64,000 nt of DNA from Bradyrhizobium campsiandrae. GTDB lineage: Bacteria; Pseudomonadota; Alphaproteobacteria; Rhizobiales; Xanthobacteraceae. Position 1 is the stretch's first letter; every line of letters starts with the position of its first letter. This document shows positions 33,409-43,449 of the stretch, piece by piece. Location of the stretch: assembly GCF_014529705.1 (NCBI RefSeq), contig NZ_JAANIH010000003.1, forward strand, positions 124,001 through 188,000, read 5' to 3'. The translations under genes and the position numbers were made by a program. The notes under the pieces were generated by a model, which saw only the letters and a program-made list of their open reading frames with translations, did not search any database and was not told the DNA's origin.

Positions 33409-34521
33409 ATGAACAAGCGTCTATTCCTGGCTACTTCAGCCGCTGTGGCGATCGCGACTTCGGCGCTCGCGCAGACTTCTCCGAGCACATCGAGCTCCAA
33501 CCCGCCGGCTGCACAGCGTCAACAGGACTCCACATCGACGACGGCGCCGTCATCTTCGACGTCCACCCCGTCATCCAGCTCGTCTTCGGGGTCTGCGCAG
33601 ACGAATTCTTCGACGAATTCGGCTCAGACGCAGTCTTCGCCATCTACTGGTCAGACCGCTGCTGGACAGACGTCAAACTCAAATTCGGGCACCAACACGA
33701 CGCAGGCCCCGACTTCCGGCACTTCGAACAACCAGGCACAAACCAGCCAGCCCTCCAATCAGAGCACGACGCCTTCGAGCCAGGCGCAGACCAATCCCCC
33801 CTCTCCTTCGACCACCCAGAGCGCCAACCCGCCGGCATCGGGCGCCACCCAGGCACAGTCGCCGACCGCGAGCGGCTCGACCAATACGGCCCAGCAGCCG
33901 AACAATCAGCAAAACACAACCGACCGTTCGTCGAATACCAATGTGAATGCGTCGGTCAACATCGACGATCAGCAGCGGACCCGCATCAGTTCGTCGATTT
34001 CGCACTTGAACGTGCAACCGCTGACCAACGTGAACTTCGCGCTGTCCGTCGGTACGGTCGTGCCCCGCGATGTCCGTCTGCAGCCGCTGCCGGCCGACGT
34101 CGTCCAGATCGTGCCGCAATATCGTGGCTACAACTTCGTCCTGGTGAAGGACGAGATCGTGATCGTAGAGCCGTCCAGCGAGAAGATCGTGGCGGTGCTG
34201 CCCTACTCCGGCCGCTCGACCGCATCAGCCCCGGCACCCGTGGAAAAGCGCAAGACGACGTTTAGCGAAAGCGACCGAGAGGTGATCCGCAAGCACGCGA
34301 AGGCACGCCCGGTCGAGCGCGAGCGCCGAACGACCGGCAGCACGGTTCGCACCGAGATCCGGACTGGCGAGCGCGTGCCTGATAGTGTGGAGATCGAGGC
34401 GTTTCCGGAAGACGTGTATCGGGATGCTCCGACCCTTCGCGAGTACCGGTACATCAACCGGGACAGCCGCACCTACATCGTCGAGCCGCATGAACGCCGC
34501 GTGATCGAAGAGATCGATTGA
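33409..34521 (+). CDS. Secreted DUF1236 protein with Ser/Thr/Gln-rich linker
   Basis: 370 residues, ATG 33409 with AAGGAGGTTTC 3 nt upstream. Signal peptide (NKRLFLATSAAVAIATSALA), about 150 residues of Ser/Thr/Asn/Gln low complexity, then two DUF1236 modules (about 200-265: SVGTVVPRDVRLQPLPADVV; about 310-370: TGERVPDSVEIEAFPEDVY) ending YIVEPHERRVIEEID. Such proteins are abundant in Bradyrhizobium; role unknown, envelope-located. Confidence 0.88.
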   Translation: MNKRLFLATSAAVAIATSALAQTSPSTSSSNPPAAQRQQDSTSTTAPSSSTSTPSSSSSSGSAQTNSSTNSAQTQSSPSTGQTAAGQTSNSNSGTNTTQAPTSGTSNNQAQTSQPSNQSTTPSSQAQTNPPSPSTTQSANPPASGATQAQSPTASGSTNTAQQPNNQQNTTDRSSNTNVNASVNIDDQQRTRISSSISHLNVQPLTNVNFALSVGTVVPRDVRLQPLPADVVQIVPQYRGYNFVLVKDEIVIVEPSSEKIVAVLPYSGRSTASAPAPVEKRKTTFSESDREVIRKHAKARPVERERRTTGSTVRTEIRTGERVPDSVEIEAFPEDVYRDAPTLREYRYINRDSRTYIVEPHERRVIEEID

Positions 34522-34552
34522 TCCCTTCTGAAGAAACTGAGCGACAGATCAA

Positions 34553-34577
34553 GAAGGGCCACTTGTAGCGGCCCTTC
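34553..34577. terminator. Hairpin between convergent genes
   Basis: GAAGGGCC / GGCCCTTC with a 9-nt loop between the DUF1236 and CHASE2 genes. No T-run; bidirectional termination is likely. Confidence 0.5.
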
Positions 34578-34613
34578 ACCTGTCACATCGGCATATCCAA
34601 AGGCGGCACCGGT

Positions 34614-37385
34614 TCAGGCTGCACTGACAGTTTCGAGTTCGATAGCCCAAAACTGCCTCTCGAACGCGTCGGCGGGCATCGGACGGCCGAAGAAATAACC
34701 CTGCCCTTCGGCGCACCCCATGCTGACCAGGAAGTCGGCCGTAGCGCGATTCTCAATGCCTTCGGCAACGACTGTCAGGCCAAGCTGCTTGCTCAGCCCG
34801 ATGGTCGAGCCGACGATCGCGGCGTCGTCGGAATCGGTGAGCAGATCGAGCACGAACGAGCGGTCGATCTTGAGCCCGTCGAGCGGAAACTTCTTCAAAT
34901 AGCTCAGACTCGCATAACCCGTGCCGAAATCGTCGAACAGGATGCGGACGCCGAGCTGCTGAATGCGCTTGAACATGTCGAGCACGCGGACCTCGTCGTG
35001 CAGCAGGATGTCCTCGGTGACCTCGATTTCAAGCAGCGAAGGGGTCAAACCCGTGCTCTTCAACAGGTCCGAGACCGAATGGGCGAGATCGCCGGAGTGG
35101 AGTTGCGACGGCGACAGGTTGATCGCAACCCGCACGGCATTGCCGGACAATTCCCATGCACGCGCCTGCCGAGCAGCGGTCTCCATCACCCAGCCCGCGA
35201 TCCGATCGGACAGCGCCGAAGTGTTGACAACAGGCATGAACTCTCCAGGCGAGACGTAACCGCGAACCGGGTGCCGCCAGCGGATCAGCGCCTCGGCTCC
35301 GACCAGACTGCCGTCAAGCAGACGAACCTGGGGCTGGTAGAACAGCTCGAACTCGCCGCGATCGGCGGCGAGCGCCAGTTCGCTCTCCAGGGTCAGTCGA
35401 TTCTCCAACTCCTGCCGGATCGCGCTCTCGAAAATCACATGGCTGCCGCGCCGCGTCAGCTTCGCCTTTGTCAGCGCAAGATGGCCGTTGCCCAAGAGAT
35501 CGTCCGCGTTCTGGCCACCGTCGGGATAGACGGCAACACCCATGCTGATCCGAACCCGGTGCTGGCGTGTCCCCGTAGCAAGCGGCGCCTCGAACGCGCG
35601 CGCGATCCGCTCGGCGAACGCGGGGATCGGCTCGTCGAGGCCTGTGCAATCCAGCGCGATCGCAAACTCGTCTCCGCTGAGCCGGGCGATGACCGCCTTG
35701 CCGTCGGCCTCGGTCCGCAGGCGCTCGGCGACAGCCCGCAGCACCAGGTCGCCGGCCGCATGTCCCAGCATATCGTTGATCTGCTGAAAGCCATCGAGCC
35801 CCAGCACGAGCAGCGCGACCTCGGAAGAGCCTCGCTCCGAGGCAGCGATCAGATCGGCGAGCCTGGCATGCAGGGTGTTGCGATTGGCAAGTCCCGTCAG
35901 CGCATCGTATTCGGCGAGATACCTCACCCGTTCCGCCTCGCGCTTGCGCACGGAAATGTCGCGCAGGATCGCGCCATATTGGAAGCCGTCCGTTCCCTGC
36001 CAACCCGAGAAGCTCGCCTCGACTGCAAAAGTTTCGCCATTCTTGCGCCGCCCCTCGAACTCGACGACGACGGCACCCCCGGGCACCAGCAGCGCCTGGC
36101 GCGCGGCGTCGCGAATGGCGAAGGTCCTCGTGCCGGCGTCCGCCGGAATGGCACAAAGCATGTCGAACGGACGACCGATCACCTCTGTCGGCATGTAGCC
36201 GAAGATCGCGCTCGCGCCGGGATTCCAGACCGTGATGCGGTGATCTTCGTCGGTGCAGACCAGACCATCGCCGAGCGACATCGCGATACGGTGAAAACGA
36301 CTTTCGGCGATGCGTCCCAGCAGGCTGCGGAAATCGATCTCGTCCAGCGCAATCGCCGTCAGATAGGCGACGATCGCGATGTGGAACAGCGACGTATCGA
36401 TCACGAACGGCCATCGCTGCTGCACGAAGACCGCGGTCAGCTCGATTGCGGCCCCCGCTGCAATCAGGATCGCGACGCGGACGCCCGGCGCGACACGGCG
36501 CCATGAAGACATCATCAGCAGGCAGATCAGGCCGAGGCCTGCGATCATGCCGACATCGGACGTCCAGCGCAGCATGCGGTTCTGCAGGACCGATTCCGTC
36601 GCCAGGGCCTGGAGGAGGGGTCCGGCAACGATGCGGCCATTCGGGACACTGAACCGGTCGCCCAGCTCGAGCGCCGTGGCCCCGACGATGACCTTCTTGT
36701 CCCTCAGCCTGTCCAGCGCCGCGGCATCACCCCGCAGCACATCGACATAGGAAATGACGGGAATCGATGTGGCCCGGATGCTGAAGTCGATCAGGAAGGG
36801 CGGCCGCCAATTGGCGTCCTGCCCGGCCAGCACGACGGCCATCGAGGGCATCTGGTCATCGCCGAGCCTCTCGCCGACCGGGTAGCGGCGAACCAGCCCA
36901 TCGGACTCGATCGCGACATTGACGAGGGCTGGCCACGACTGGTTGCCGAAAGGCTTCAGCGGACGATTGATGTGAGCCGCGCCACCCTTGGGCGTCGGTT
37001 GCCTGAAGGACGGCAGAATGGTCGAGCCGCCAACCTCCCGGAGCGCGGTGAGGAAGGCCTCGTCGGAGGCCGCATCCGACGGCGTGCTGAAATCGATATC
37101 GAAGGCCACGTCCTGCGCACCGGCCGCCTCGAGCCTGCGCAGGAGGTCGGCGTGCAAGCGGCGCGGCCAGGGCCATACGCCGATCTGATCGATCGAGGGG
37201 GCATCGATCGCCACCACGACGACGTTGCCGGTGGGGGAACGCGAATCCCAGGCGAAGCGGAGGTCCGTCAACGCATTGCGAAGCGCGCTGTGCCACCCCG
37301 TGGACAGCACGACCGCCAGCGCGATCACGACAAGGATATGTGGCCGATAGCGTTTCACCTTGCTCCCCGCACCGACGGCGCTCAC
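34614..37385 (-). CDS. CHASE2-PAS-GGDEF-EAL protein
   Basis: 923 residues from GTG 37385; a GTG at 37358 behind GGGGAGCAAG is equally plausible. Order: N-terminal TM, periplasmic CHASE2 sensor (about 35-270, VVVVAIDAPSIDQIG), three TM (about 280-350), PAS (about 370-480), GGDEF (about 500-650; motif SGDEF, so one residue off GGDEF) and EAL (about 670-910; GAEALIRW, EVTEDIL, DDFGTGYASL, KIDRSF, AEGIENRA). All EAL catalytic landmarks are present, so it is probably a c-di-GMP phosphodiesterase; the cyclase half may be active or regulatory. Likely co-transcribed with fecR-like 37421. Confidence 0.93.
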   Translation of the reverse strand: MSAVGAGSKVKRYRPHILVVIALAVVLSTGWHSALRNALTDLRFAWDSRSPTGNVVVVAIDAPSIDQIGVWPWPRRLHADLLRRLEAAGAQDVAFDIDFSTPSDAASDEAFLTALREVGGSTILPSFRQPTPKGGAAHINRPLKPFGNQSWPALVNVAIESDGLVRRYPVGERLGDDQMPSMAVVLAGQDANWRPPFLIDFSIRATSIPVISYVDVLRGDAAALDRLRDKKVIVGATALELGDRFSVPNGRIVAGPLLQALATESVLQNRMLRWTSDVGMIAGLGLICLLMMSSWRRVAPGVRVAILIAAGAAIELTAVFVQQRWPFVIDTSLFHIAIVAYLTAIALDEIDFRSLLGRIAESRFHRIAMSLGDGLVCTDEDHRITVWNPGASAIFGYMPTEVIGRPFDMLCAIPADAGTRTFAIRDAARQALLVPGGAVVVEFEGRRKNGETFAVEASFSGWQGTDGFQYGAILRDISVRKREAERVRYLAEYDALTGLANRNTLHARLADLIAASERGSSEVALLVLGLDGFQQINDMLGHAAGDLVLRAVAERLRTEADGKAVIARLSGDEFAIALDCTGLDEPIPAFAERIARAFEAPLATGTRQHRVRISMGVAVYPDGGQNADDLLGNGHLALTKAKLTRRGSHVIFESAIRQELENRLTLESELALAADRGEFELFYQPQVRLLDGSLVGAEALIRWRHPVRGYVSPGEFMPVVNTSALSDRIAGWVMETAARQARAWELSGNAVRVAINLSPSQLHSGDLAHSVSDLLKSTGLTPSLLEIEVTEDILLHDEVRVLDMFKRIQQLGVRILFDDFGTGYASLSYLKKFPLDGLKIDRSFVLDLLTDSDDAAIVGSTIGLSKQLGLTVVAEGIENRATADFLVSMGCAEGQGYFFGRPMPADAFERQFWAIELETVSAA

Positions 37386-37420
37386 CGTCCAGTGCTCCCC
37401 CTCATGACGTCAGCGCGATC

Positions 37421-38665
37421 CTAATGATGCTTGTACCAACCGTAATGATTGCCGTTGTTGCCGCCATTACCGTTGTTGCCGCCGTTACCGTTGTTTCCGT
37501 TTCCGTTGTTTCCGTTGCCGCTACCGGTGGCGCCGCTGTTGCCGTCGCCGTTATTGCCATTCCCGTTGTTGCCGTTATTGCCGTTGTTGCCACTGCCACT
37601 GCCACTGTTATTGTTGTTTGCGGCGGGCGCGTCCCTGGTCGAGCCGGCGGCGACCGCAGCTGCGGTCGTCGGGCTCGATGACGTACTGCCGCTCACCGTG
37701 GCAGCCGTGACGGTCGAGCTATTGGCCGCACTGGTGGTCGCGCTTGACTTGCTATCGCTCCACACCGTGTTGCTGTTGGCATTCGCGTTGCGCACCTGCC
37801 CCGGGACGACGGCGTTGTGGGCGAGCCCGTGCGTGACCTTGTGGAAGTTCAGCTTGACCTCGCCGAGCGAGCTGGAGATGCGCACGACGCCGGCCCTGGG
37901 CGCGTGAGCGCCGGTGAGCTGACGCGAGGGCGTCGGTGCGCCCGCCAGCTTCGTGCCCTTGTCGATCGGGCCCAGCGCGTGGATCGCATGGCCGCCTGCC
38001 GCATCGCGCGGCGCCGACAGGCCCGACTTGGGCACGGGGACGCGCTCGATGGTCGAGGCGCGCGGCTTGCCCTGTTCGATCGGATTGAGGGTGCCGGAGC
38101 CGCTGAGGTTGAGACCGGCCTTGCCGTGTTCGAAGGCGGTGGCCACTTGTCCCGGCATCACCTGGGCGATCTGGCCGGTCCTGAAATCGGAGACCTCGAC
38201 CTGGCCGCGCAGCACGCCAACCTTGGTGCTTCCGTCGCCCACCGTGACGCTGAAATGCGTCCCCTTGACCACGGCGGCGAGATACGGCGTCTCGACCTCG
38301 AAATGCTTGACGTTGCGCTTCTCGACCTCGAGCAGGATCGAGCCCGCCTGCTGGATGATGGTGGTCGAAAGCCCCTCCTTCTTCTCGGCCGGCACGCCGA
38401 CCACCGAATTGGGAGAGATCAGGATCGTCTCCTCGCCGCGAACGAGCAGCACGCGCCCATTGCGTCCGGTGCGGATGGTATCGCCCGCCTTCAACGTCTC
38501 CTGCTGGTTCAACGACACCGGCTGAGCGCCGCTCGTGGCGAGCCAGACCTCGCCCGACGACTTGCTGACCGACCAGACGCCGTCATCCGCAGCGGATGCA
38601 CCTGATACCGTTCCCAGGATCAGCGCCGCCATCAAGGCGCACCGCATTCCAATTCGAACCAGCAT
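37421..38665 (-). CDS. FecR-domain periplasmic protein with Asn/Gly repeats
   Basis: 414 residues. Signal peptide (MRCALMAALILGTVSGASA), FecR domain (about 55-165: LNQQETLKAGDTIRTG, FEVETPYLAAVVKGTHF), then a Pro/Ala/Ser region and a C-terminal Asn/Gly tail (positions about 37440-37620) of tandem GNNGN units. FecR with CHASE2 sensor and TpsB transporter nearby forms a recurring gene neighbourhood. It likely senses or scaffolds in the envelope. The repeats are low complexity and prone to length change. Confidence 0.88.
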   Translation of the reverse strand: MLVRIGMRCALMAALILGTVSGASAADDGVWSVSKSSGEVWLATSGAQPVSLNQQETLKAGDTIRTGRNGRVLLVRGEETILISPNSVVGVPAEKKEGLSTTIIQQAGSILLEVEKRNVKHFEVETPYLAAVVKGTHFSVTVGDGSTKVGVLRGQVEVSDFRTGQIAQVMPGQVATAFEHGKAGLNLSGSGTLNPIEQGKPRASTIERVPVPKSGLSAPRDAAGGHAIHALGPIDKGTKLAGAPTPSRQLTGAHAPRAGVVRISSSLGEVKLNFHKVTHGLAHNAVVPGQVRNANANSNTVWSDSKSSATTSAANSSTVTAATVSGSTSSSPTTAAAVAAGSTRDAPAANNNNSGSGSGNNGNNGNNGNGNNGDGNSGATGSGNGNNGNGNNGNGGNNGNGGNNGNHYGWYKHH

Positions 38666-38859
38666 GATGAACCCCTCAGCGCGAGTGACTGTGAGGCTGA
38701 TGCGTATCCGAAATCACTCAAGATTGACTTAGCAGGAGCCCGGCAGTTCAGCGGGCGCATTAACCGATCATTGACCATAAAAAACTATGAAAAATCATGC
38801 GCCTACCTGCCGCTCTTCATCATGTCGGGAATTCTCCGTTAAACTACGGGGAACGATCT

Positions 38860-40593
38860 GTGCGTGGCGCGGTCGGACGGTATTTTGCCGCCTTGCTCCT
38901 GTCACTCGGGCCGACGTTTGCGGGAATTCCGCTGGCGCTCGCGCAACAGGCGAACCAGCCGGGGTTCGATCCTCGCCAGCCAGAGAAATATTTTGAAAAC
39001 CAAACCGAGCAGGAATCTCTAAGCCGGCCGCCTGTGAAGCTGCCCTCGGTCGGCCAACCCAACATGGGCGCGGATGCCAGGCCGCAGTTCATCCTGCGTG
39101 GCATCAACGTCAACGGCGCACGCGCTATCCCGCGTGATCGCATCGCCATGATTTACCAGCCGTATCTCGGCAAGAAGGTTTCTCAGGCCGACCTCGCCAC
39201 GATCGCCGGTGCGATCAGCGATCTCTACCGCATACGGGGCTTCCATCTGAGCCGGGCGATCGTGCCTCCACAGGACATCGCTGACGGCCGTGTCCGCATC
39301 CAGGTGATTGAAGGCGCCATCGTCGAGACCGATCTGAAAGGCGATGGTGCCGAGCAGTTCGGCGTGAGGCCAATGCTCGGGCCGGTCCTGGCCGAGCAGC
39401 CGTCGCGCCTGCCGACCCTCGAACGCCAGCTCTTCCTCATCAACGGCAGACCGGGTGTTCGGATCATCGACACCGCGCTGGAGGAAATCGGCACTGCGAC
39501 CGGTCGTTTCCGTCTGACCGTCTATCTCAAGACGTGGCACGTCTTCACCTCGTTCGGCCTGGACAATCTCGGCTCATCGTCGGTCGGTCCGTGGCAAACT
39601 TACGCGACGGGGGCCTTCAACTCCTACCTCACGCCCGGCGACACGCTCGCGGTCAATCTGTCGACAATTGCCAACGACCCGCGCGAACTCGGCTTCGGGC
39701 GGCTGTCCTATGATGCGCCGGTCGGCGTCGACGGCGTACGCCTCGGTGCATCCGTCCTCTACAGTGCGGTACGGCCCGGCGATGTCCGCAGGTTCGCCAG
39801 CGACATTACTACGACCGAAGCATTTGAGCTGCGTGCCAGCATCGTTCCTCTTCAGTCGCAATCTTCCTCACTCATCCTGACTGCAGCGACGAACTTCAGC
39901 AACGTGTCGGAGCACGATCGTTACGGTCCCTGGTACAACGACCACATCCGGACTGCGAGCCTCACCGCCGATTACCGCCTTCAGGATCCCTTCGGCGGCA
40001 CCAACTACGCGACAATGACCTTGCGCCAGGGCCTGGACGTGTTCGGCGCCTCGCAGTTCAACGACGATCTGTTGTCGCGCGACGGCGCATCCCCGAATTT
40101 CTCGGTGCTGAACTTCTGGTTCACGCGATACCAGACTCTCAACGATGCGTGGTCGCTCAAGCTGTCTGCGGCGAGCCAGACCGCGTCGCGACCACTGTTC
40201 ACCTCGCAGCAGTTCTATCTCGGCGGCGCAGCCTTCGGCCGCGGCTACGGTGCGGCCGAGATCAGCGGCGACAACGGTCTTGCCGGCTCGCTCGAACTGC
40301 GTTTCGACCAGAAGCTCAATTTCCGCTACTGGAGCGGCTACCAGCTCTACGCCTTCGGCGACGCCGGCGCAGTCTGGAACGATGGCTACCGGCTGAGCGA
40401 TGGCCTTTCGCTGACGTCAGCCGGCGCCGGCGTGCGGTTCTTCCTGCCGGAGGATCTTCAGGCGGATTTCGGCGTGGCCGTCCCCCTGAGCTACCGGGCA
40501 CCGGACAATGAGCGCCGCAGCCCGCGCTTCCTCTTCACACTGTCGAGCGCATTCAGGCTCTGCCCCGAGCGCGGCCGGGGCGGCTGCCTCTAG
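38860..40593 (+). CDS. TpsB/ShlB-type outer-membrane transporter (POTRA plus beta-barrel)
   Basis: 577 residues from GTG 38860 behind ACGGGGAACGATCT. This gives a proper signal peptide (VRGAVGRYFAALLLSLG), unlike the ORF start at 38797, which lacks an RBS. A POTRA_2 domain (about 85-165: FILRGINVNGARAIP, IYQPYLGKKVS, LYRIRGFHLSRAIVPP) precedes a ShlB barrel. The barrel has FGRGYGAAEISGDNGLAGSL and the end strand. It would secrete a TpsA exoprotein across the outer membrane, yet no TpsA gene is present in the window. Confidence 0.9.
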   Translation: MRGAVGRYFAALLLSLGPTFAGIPLALAQQANQPGFDPRQPEKYFENQTEQESLSRPPVKLPSVGQPNMGADARPQFILRGINVNGARAIPRDRIAMIYQPYLGKKVSQADLATIAGAISDLYRIRGFHLSRAIVPPQDIADGRVRIQVIEGAIVETDLKGDGAEQFGVRPMLGPVLAEQPSRLPTLERQLFLINGRPGVRIIDTALEEIGTATGRFRLTVYLKTWHVFTSFGLDNLGSSSVGPWQTYATGAFNSYLTPGDTLAVNLSTIANDPRELGFGRLSYDAPVGVDGVRLGASVLYSAVRPGDVRRFASDITTTEAFELRASIVPLQSQSSSLILTAATNFSNVSEHDRYGPWYNDHIRTASLTADYRLQDPFGGTNYATMTLRQGLDVFGASQFNDDLLSRDGASPNFSVLNFWFTRYQTLNDAWSLKLSAASQTASRPLFTSQQFYLGGAAFGRGYGAAEISGDNGLAGSLELRFDQKLNFRYWSGYQLYAFGDAGAVWNDGYRLSDGLSLTSAGAGVRFFLPEDLQADFGVAVPLSYRAPDNERRSPRFLFTLSSAFRLCPERGRGGCL

Positions 40594-40735
40594 TTGCACG
40601 GCGTTCGCCCTGGGACGGCCCCTTTGCGGCCGTCCTCACAGACTTGCCTAAATTTAATCCCGTAACGTGCTCACGATCGCTCGATCCCCGGGTTTTCTAT
40701 AGCCATGTTCAGCCAAAAGTGATTGAGACGGAACC

Positions 40736-41566
40736 ATGAAGAGGGTGTTTGCAATTCTGGCTTTTTTCTGGGTCCTCGCAGCGGGCCAGTACATCATCGT
40801 CAGCAAGTTCGCGATTCATCACGAGATGCTGTCCTTGTTCGACGCGTCGCGTCAGCGGCCGATCTCGGTCGAGATCGCCGTGCGGCGCGATTACGAGACC
40901 AAGGCCAATCTCGGCCTATGGAGGCTTCCAGTCGCCATCATCAGCAACGGCAACACCGTCAAGGCCACCGAGTATTCCTTCCTCGCCAACGTGCTTGCAG
41001 CGCGGGGCTATCTCGTCGCCAGCATCCAGCAGGATCTGCCGAGCGATCCGCCTCTGATGACCCATGTCGGCCAGCAATATGTCGGCCGGCGTGACGTCTA
41101 TATGCGATGCGAGGCCAACATCCTCTTCGTGCTGAGCACGTTGAAGGGACGGCAGGAAAATGCCGATTACGACCACATCACGCTGGTCGGCCATTCCAAC
41201 GGCGGCGATGTCTCCATGTATGTCGCCAGGCAGCATCCCGAGCTCGTATCGAAGGTGATTACGCTGGACAATCTCAGAGTGCCGTTCGTACTCAACGACC
41301 ACATGAAGATCCTGTCGTTCCGCTCGAAGGACCCGCATTTCGTAACCGACCCTGGCGTGCTCCCCACGCCGGAAGAGGCCAAGGCGCGCGGCATCGACAT
41401 CATCCATACCGGCGCGCAGCACACCGAGATGAGCGACCGCGGTCCCGACGCGGTCAAGGAGAAGATCCAGGCGACCCTCGACCGCTTCCTGCGGGACAGC
41501 GCCAGCAGCGCGCTGGCGCCGGCCGATACGACCACCCCGATGATCATGAACCCGGGCGACTACTAG
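40736..41566 (+). CDS. Alpha/beta hydrolase, membrane-anchored or exported
   Basis: 276 residues, ATG 40736 after GGAACC. Hydrophobic N-terminus (FAILAFFWVLAAGQYIIV), then LPVAIISNGNTVKATEYSFL, nucleophile elbow GHSNGGDVS and a late HT in TGAQHTEMSD as catalytic His. Chlorophyllase/esterase-like; substrate unknown. Confidence 0.82.
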   Translation: MKRVFAILAFFWVLAAGQYIIVSKFAIHHEMLSLFDASRQRPISVEIAVRRDYETKANLGLWRLPVAIISNGNTVKATEYSFLANVLAARGYLVASIQQDLPSDPPLMTHVGQQYVGRRDVYMRCEANILFVLSTLKGRQENADYDHITLVGHSNGGDVSMYVARQHPELVSKVITLDNLRVPFVLNDHMKILSFRSKDPHFVTDPGVLPTPEEAKARGIDIIHTGAQHTEMSDRGPDAVKEKIQATLDRFLRDSASSALAPADTTTPMIMNPGDY

Positions 41567-41845
41567 TCTGGGCGCTTTGCGTCAGATCAACGCAGCCGCC
41601 CGCCGGCCACGGTAGAAGGTCTGCAGCACAAGCGTCGGAGAGGCAGGTGTCGCACCATTCTCAAAGGCTGGATACCGAGAGCCTTGGCCTGCCCCCGGCG
41701 AGAGTGCCGGGATTCGCCAGGCATCTTTATCGCTCAGTCCGCAGGCTGCTGCGGTCGATCATTGCCCGCATCGACCTCTCGCAGTTTCCGGGATCATGTT
41801 GCGGCTGAGCATCCGGCCCACAATCGAATCCAGTCAGAGGATCAG

Positions 41846-42166
41846 ATGCGCAGACACGTAAGACGAATTTGGCTTCTGCTTGCGACAGTCTCGGGCCTCA
41901 CTGCGTCGCCTGTTTTCGCGGCCGATCCTGATCACGGCGCCGATCTCGCCCGGCGTTGGTGCGCGAGCTGCCACGTCGTGACGAGCGGCCAGACCCAAGC
42001 CAGCGCCGACGTGCCCTCCTTCGCATCGGTCGCACGCAGGCCTGATTTCAGCGCAGAGAGACTTGCCTTCTTCCTGCTCGATCCGCACCCGAAAATGCCG
42101 AACTTTCCATTGAGCCGGATCGAAGCCGCCGACCTTGCCGCCTATATCGGATCGCTGCGCCAATAG
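41846..42166 (+). CDS. Periplasmic monoheme cytochrome c
   Basis: 106 residues from ATG 41846 (AGAGGATCAG upstream). Signal peptide ending PVFA, then HGADLARRWCASCHVVTSGQ (CxxCH) and PHPKMPNFPLS with the axial Met, ending AADLAAYIGSL. Small class I cytochrome, soluble electron carrier. Confidence 0.88.
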   Translation: MRRHVRRIWLLLATVSGLTASPVFAADPDHGADLARRWCASCHVVTSGQTQASADVPSFASVARRPDFSAERLAFFLLDPHPKMPNFPLSRIEAADLAAYIGSLRQ

Positions 42167-42216
42167 GCGGCGCCAAGCCCTCAAGCCAAGCCCTCAAGCC
42201 GAGTCCTCAAAATGCA

Positions 42217-42244
42217 AATCCCTGCCGGGGGAACCGACAGGGAT
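42217..42244 (-). terminator. Probable terminator of the phasin gene
   Basis: Minus strand: ATCCCTGTCGG, short loop, CCGGCAGGGAT, followed by TTGCATTTT. It lies 143 nt after the phasin stop. Confidence 0.5.
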
Positions 42245-42386
42245 CAGCAGAAAGGATGATGGACGGCGGATGACGCACATCCGGTGGCCCATCATGGACC
42301 TGCAGCGGAATTGAAATACGTATCGTGCCGCTCCGCAAGATCAATTTGTGAGCAGGCGGCGGCGCGCCGGATCAGGACCAACCTTG

Positions 42387-42728
42387 TCAGGATTTGCCCT
42401 TTCCCGACTGCATGAAGTTGCCGGTCATCTGGCGCATGTGATCGCCGGCATTGGTGAACTGACTGCGCAGGAATTCGGACTGGATACGCATCGCTTCCTG
42501 GAGATCGGTTGCGTGAACCAGCTTGCGGGCGTGTTCAAACGCGGCCTTCATGTTCTGCTCGGTGAAGGCGAGCGCCTGCTTGGACACGTCCGCGCCCGCT
42601 CCGGGAACGGATGACATGGATTTGGTGGCGGCATCGAAAAACATGCCGAATGCCTTCTCCGCCTGGTCGATCGTCTTCTCGGCCAGGTCGCGCAGTTCCG
42701 CCGGCACTTCGAGCTTCGGTTCGATCAT
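42387..42728 (-). CDS. Phasin-family protein
   Basis: 113 residues, ATG 42728 behind GGGGAGGAGC. Helical: AELRDLAEKTIDQAEKAFGM, then ALAFTEQNMKAAFEHARKLV, QEAMRIQSEFLRSQF, with the phasin pattern. Coats PHB granules or acts as a stress chaperone. Confidence 0.9.
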   Translation of the reverse strand: MIEPKLEVPAELRDLAEKTIDQAEKAFGMFFDAATKSMSSVPGAGADVSKQALAFTEQNMKAAFEHARKLVHATDLQEAMRIQSEFLRSQFTNAGDHMRQMTGNFMQSGKGKS

Positions 42729-42871
42729 GGTCGCGCTCCTCCCCTTTTTCCTGACTGATTATCACATTTGCCGCACCGCCTTCCAGCGGCCAAGCCGTAG
42801 CGGCGGCCGCCATCTGGCGGTCGAGGTCAGGCCAAAAGATGGACAAAAGTGTAACGTCGGCGCGGTCAGGT

Positions 42872-43057
42872 TCAAGACAAGGGATGTTCGGGGATGGTTT
42901 CTTCGGTGACGAGGTCCTCGACCAGCTTGATGACCTCGAAGCGCTGGCGGGGAGCGAGCTTGAGAAAGGCACGCAGCAGGCGAAGGCTCTCGACAGTACT
43001 GTTCGCAGGTGCGCCAAGCTTAAGGTGCAGTTCAGCCGCGAAATTGAGGTTCTTCAT
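42872..43057 (-). CDS. Small hypothetical protein
   Basis: 61 residues from ATG 43057 (AGGTGGGAG just before). LHLKLGAPANSTVESLRLLR, AFLKLAPRQRFEVIKLVEDL, then VTEETIPEHPLS. A short helical ORFan. Confidence 0.55.
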   Translation of the reverse strand: MKNLNFAAELHLKLGAPANSTVESLRLLRAFLKLAPRQRFEVIKLVEDLVTEETIPEHPLS

Positions 43058-43449
43058 CTCCCACCTATGACAGGATTCGGCCCTTTCGGGGGCGGACGTC
43101 GGAGGCCCGATCGAGGACCGGATACCGTAACCGAAGGCAATGGCGACGACGAACTCTTGGTCGGGGCACCCCACCGTCTGGCACCTTGGAGCTAGACATC
43201 CGCACGGACTCGGCCCGACCCGAGAGGTTGCAAGTATGGCAAGGAACAACCCTTCGGGCAAGCCAAACTGTAAGCCCTAGCGATGCTTCGTCGGCATCGT
43301 GCCACGGCAATTCCGGATAACAGGAATAAGCGCCGCCGTCACTCACCTGCGTCAAGAAGCAGCATCAGTCACCACACGGCCCCGATTGTTGTCAATTCGA
43401 CCAATGTTTCGCGTTGTTTCCGAGGCAATCGGAATTCGGCAACCACGGA
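43058..43449. other. Intergenic region, nothing recognised
   Basis: About 390 bp with only poor short ORFs on both strands and no strong hairpin or promoter-like pair. Confidence 0.4.

Noticed and set aside
34998..36506. 502-residue plus-strand ORF
   Set aside because: Antisense to the GGDEF-EAL coding region; the minus gene has clear motifs across the same bases.
37440..37620. Tandem repeat as a CRISPR or minisatellite array
   Set aside because: It encodes the Asn/Gly tail of the FecR protein in frame, with no spacers.
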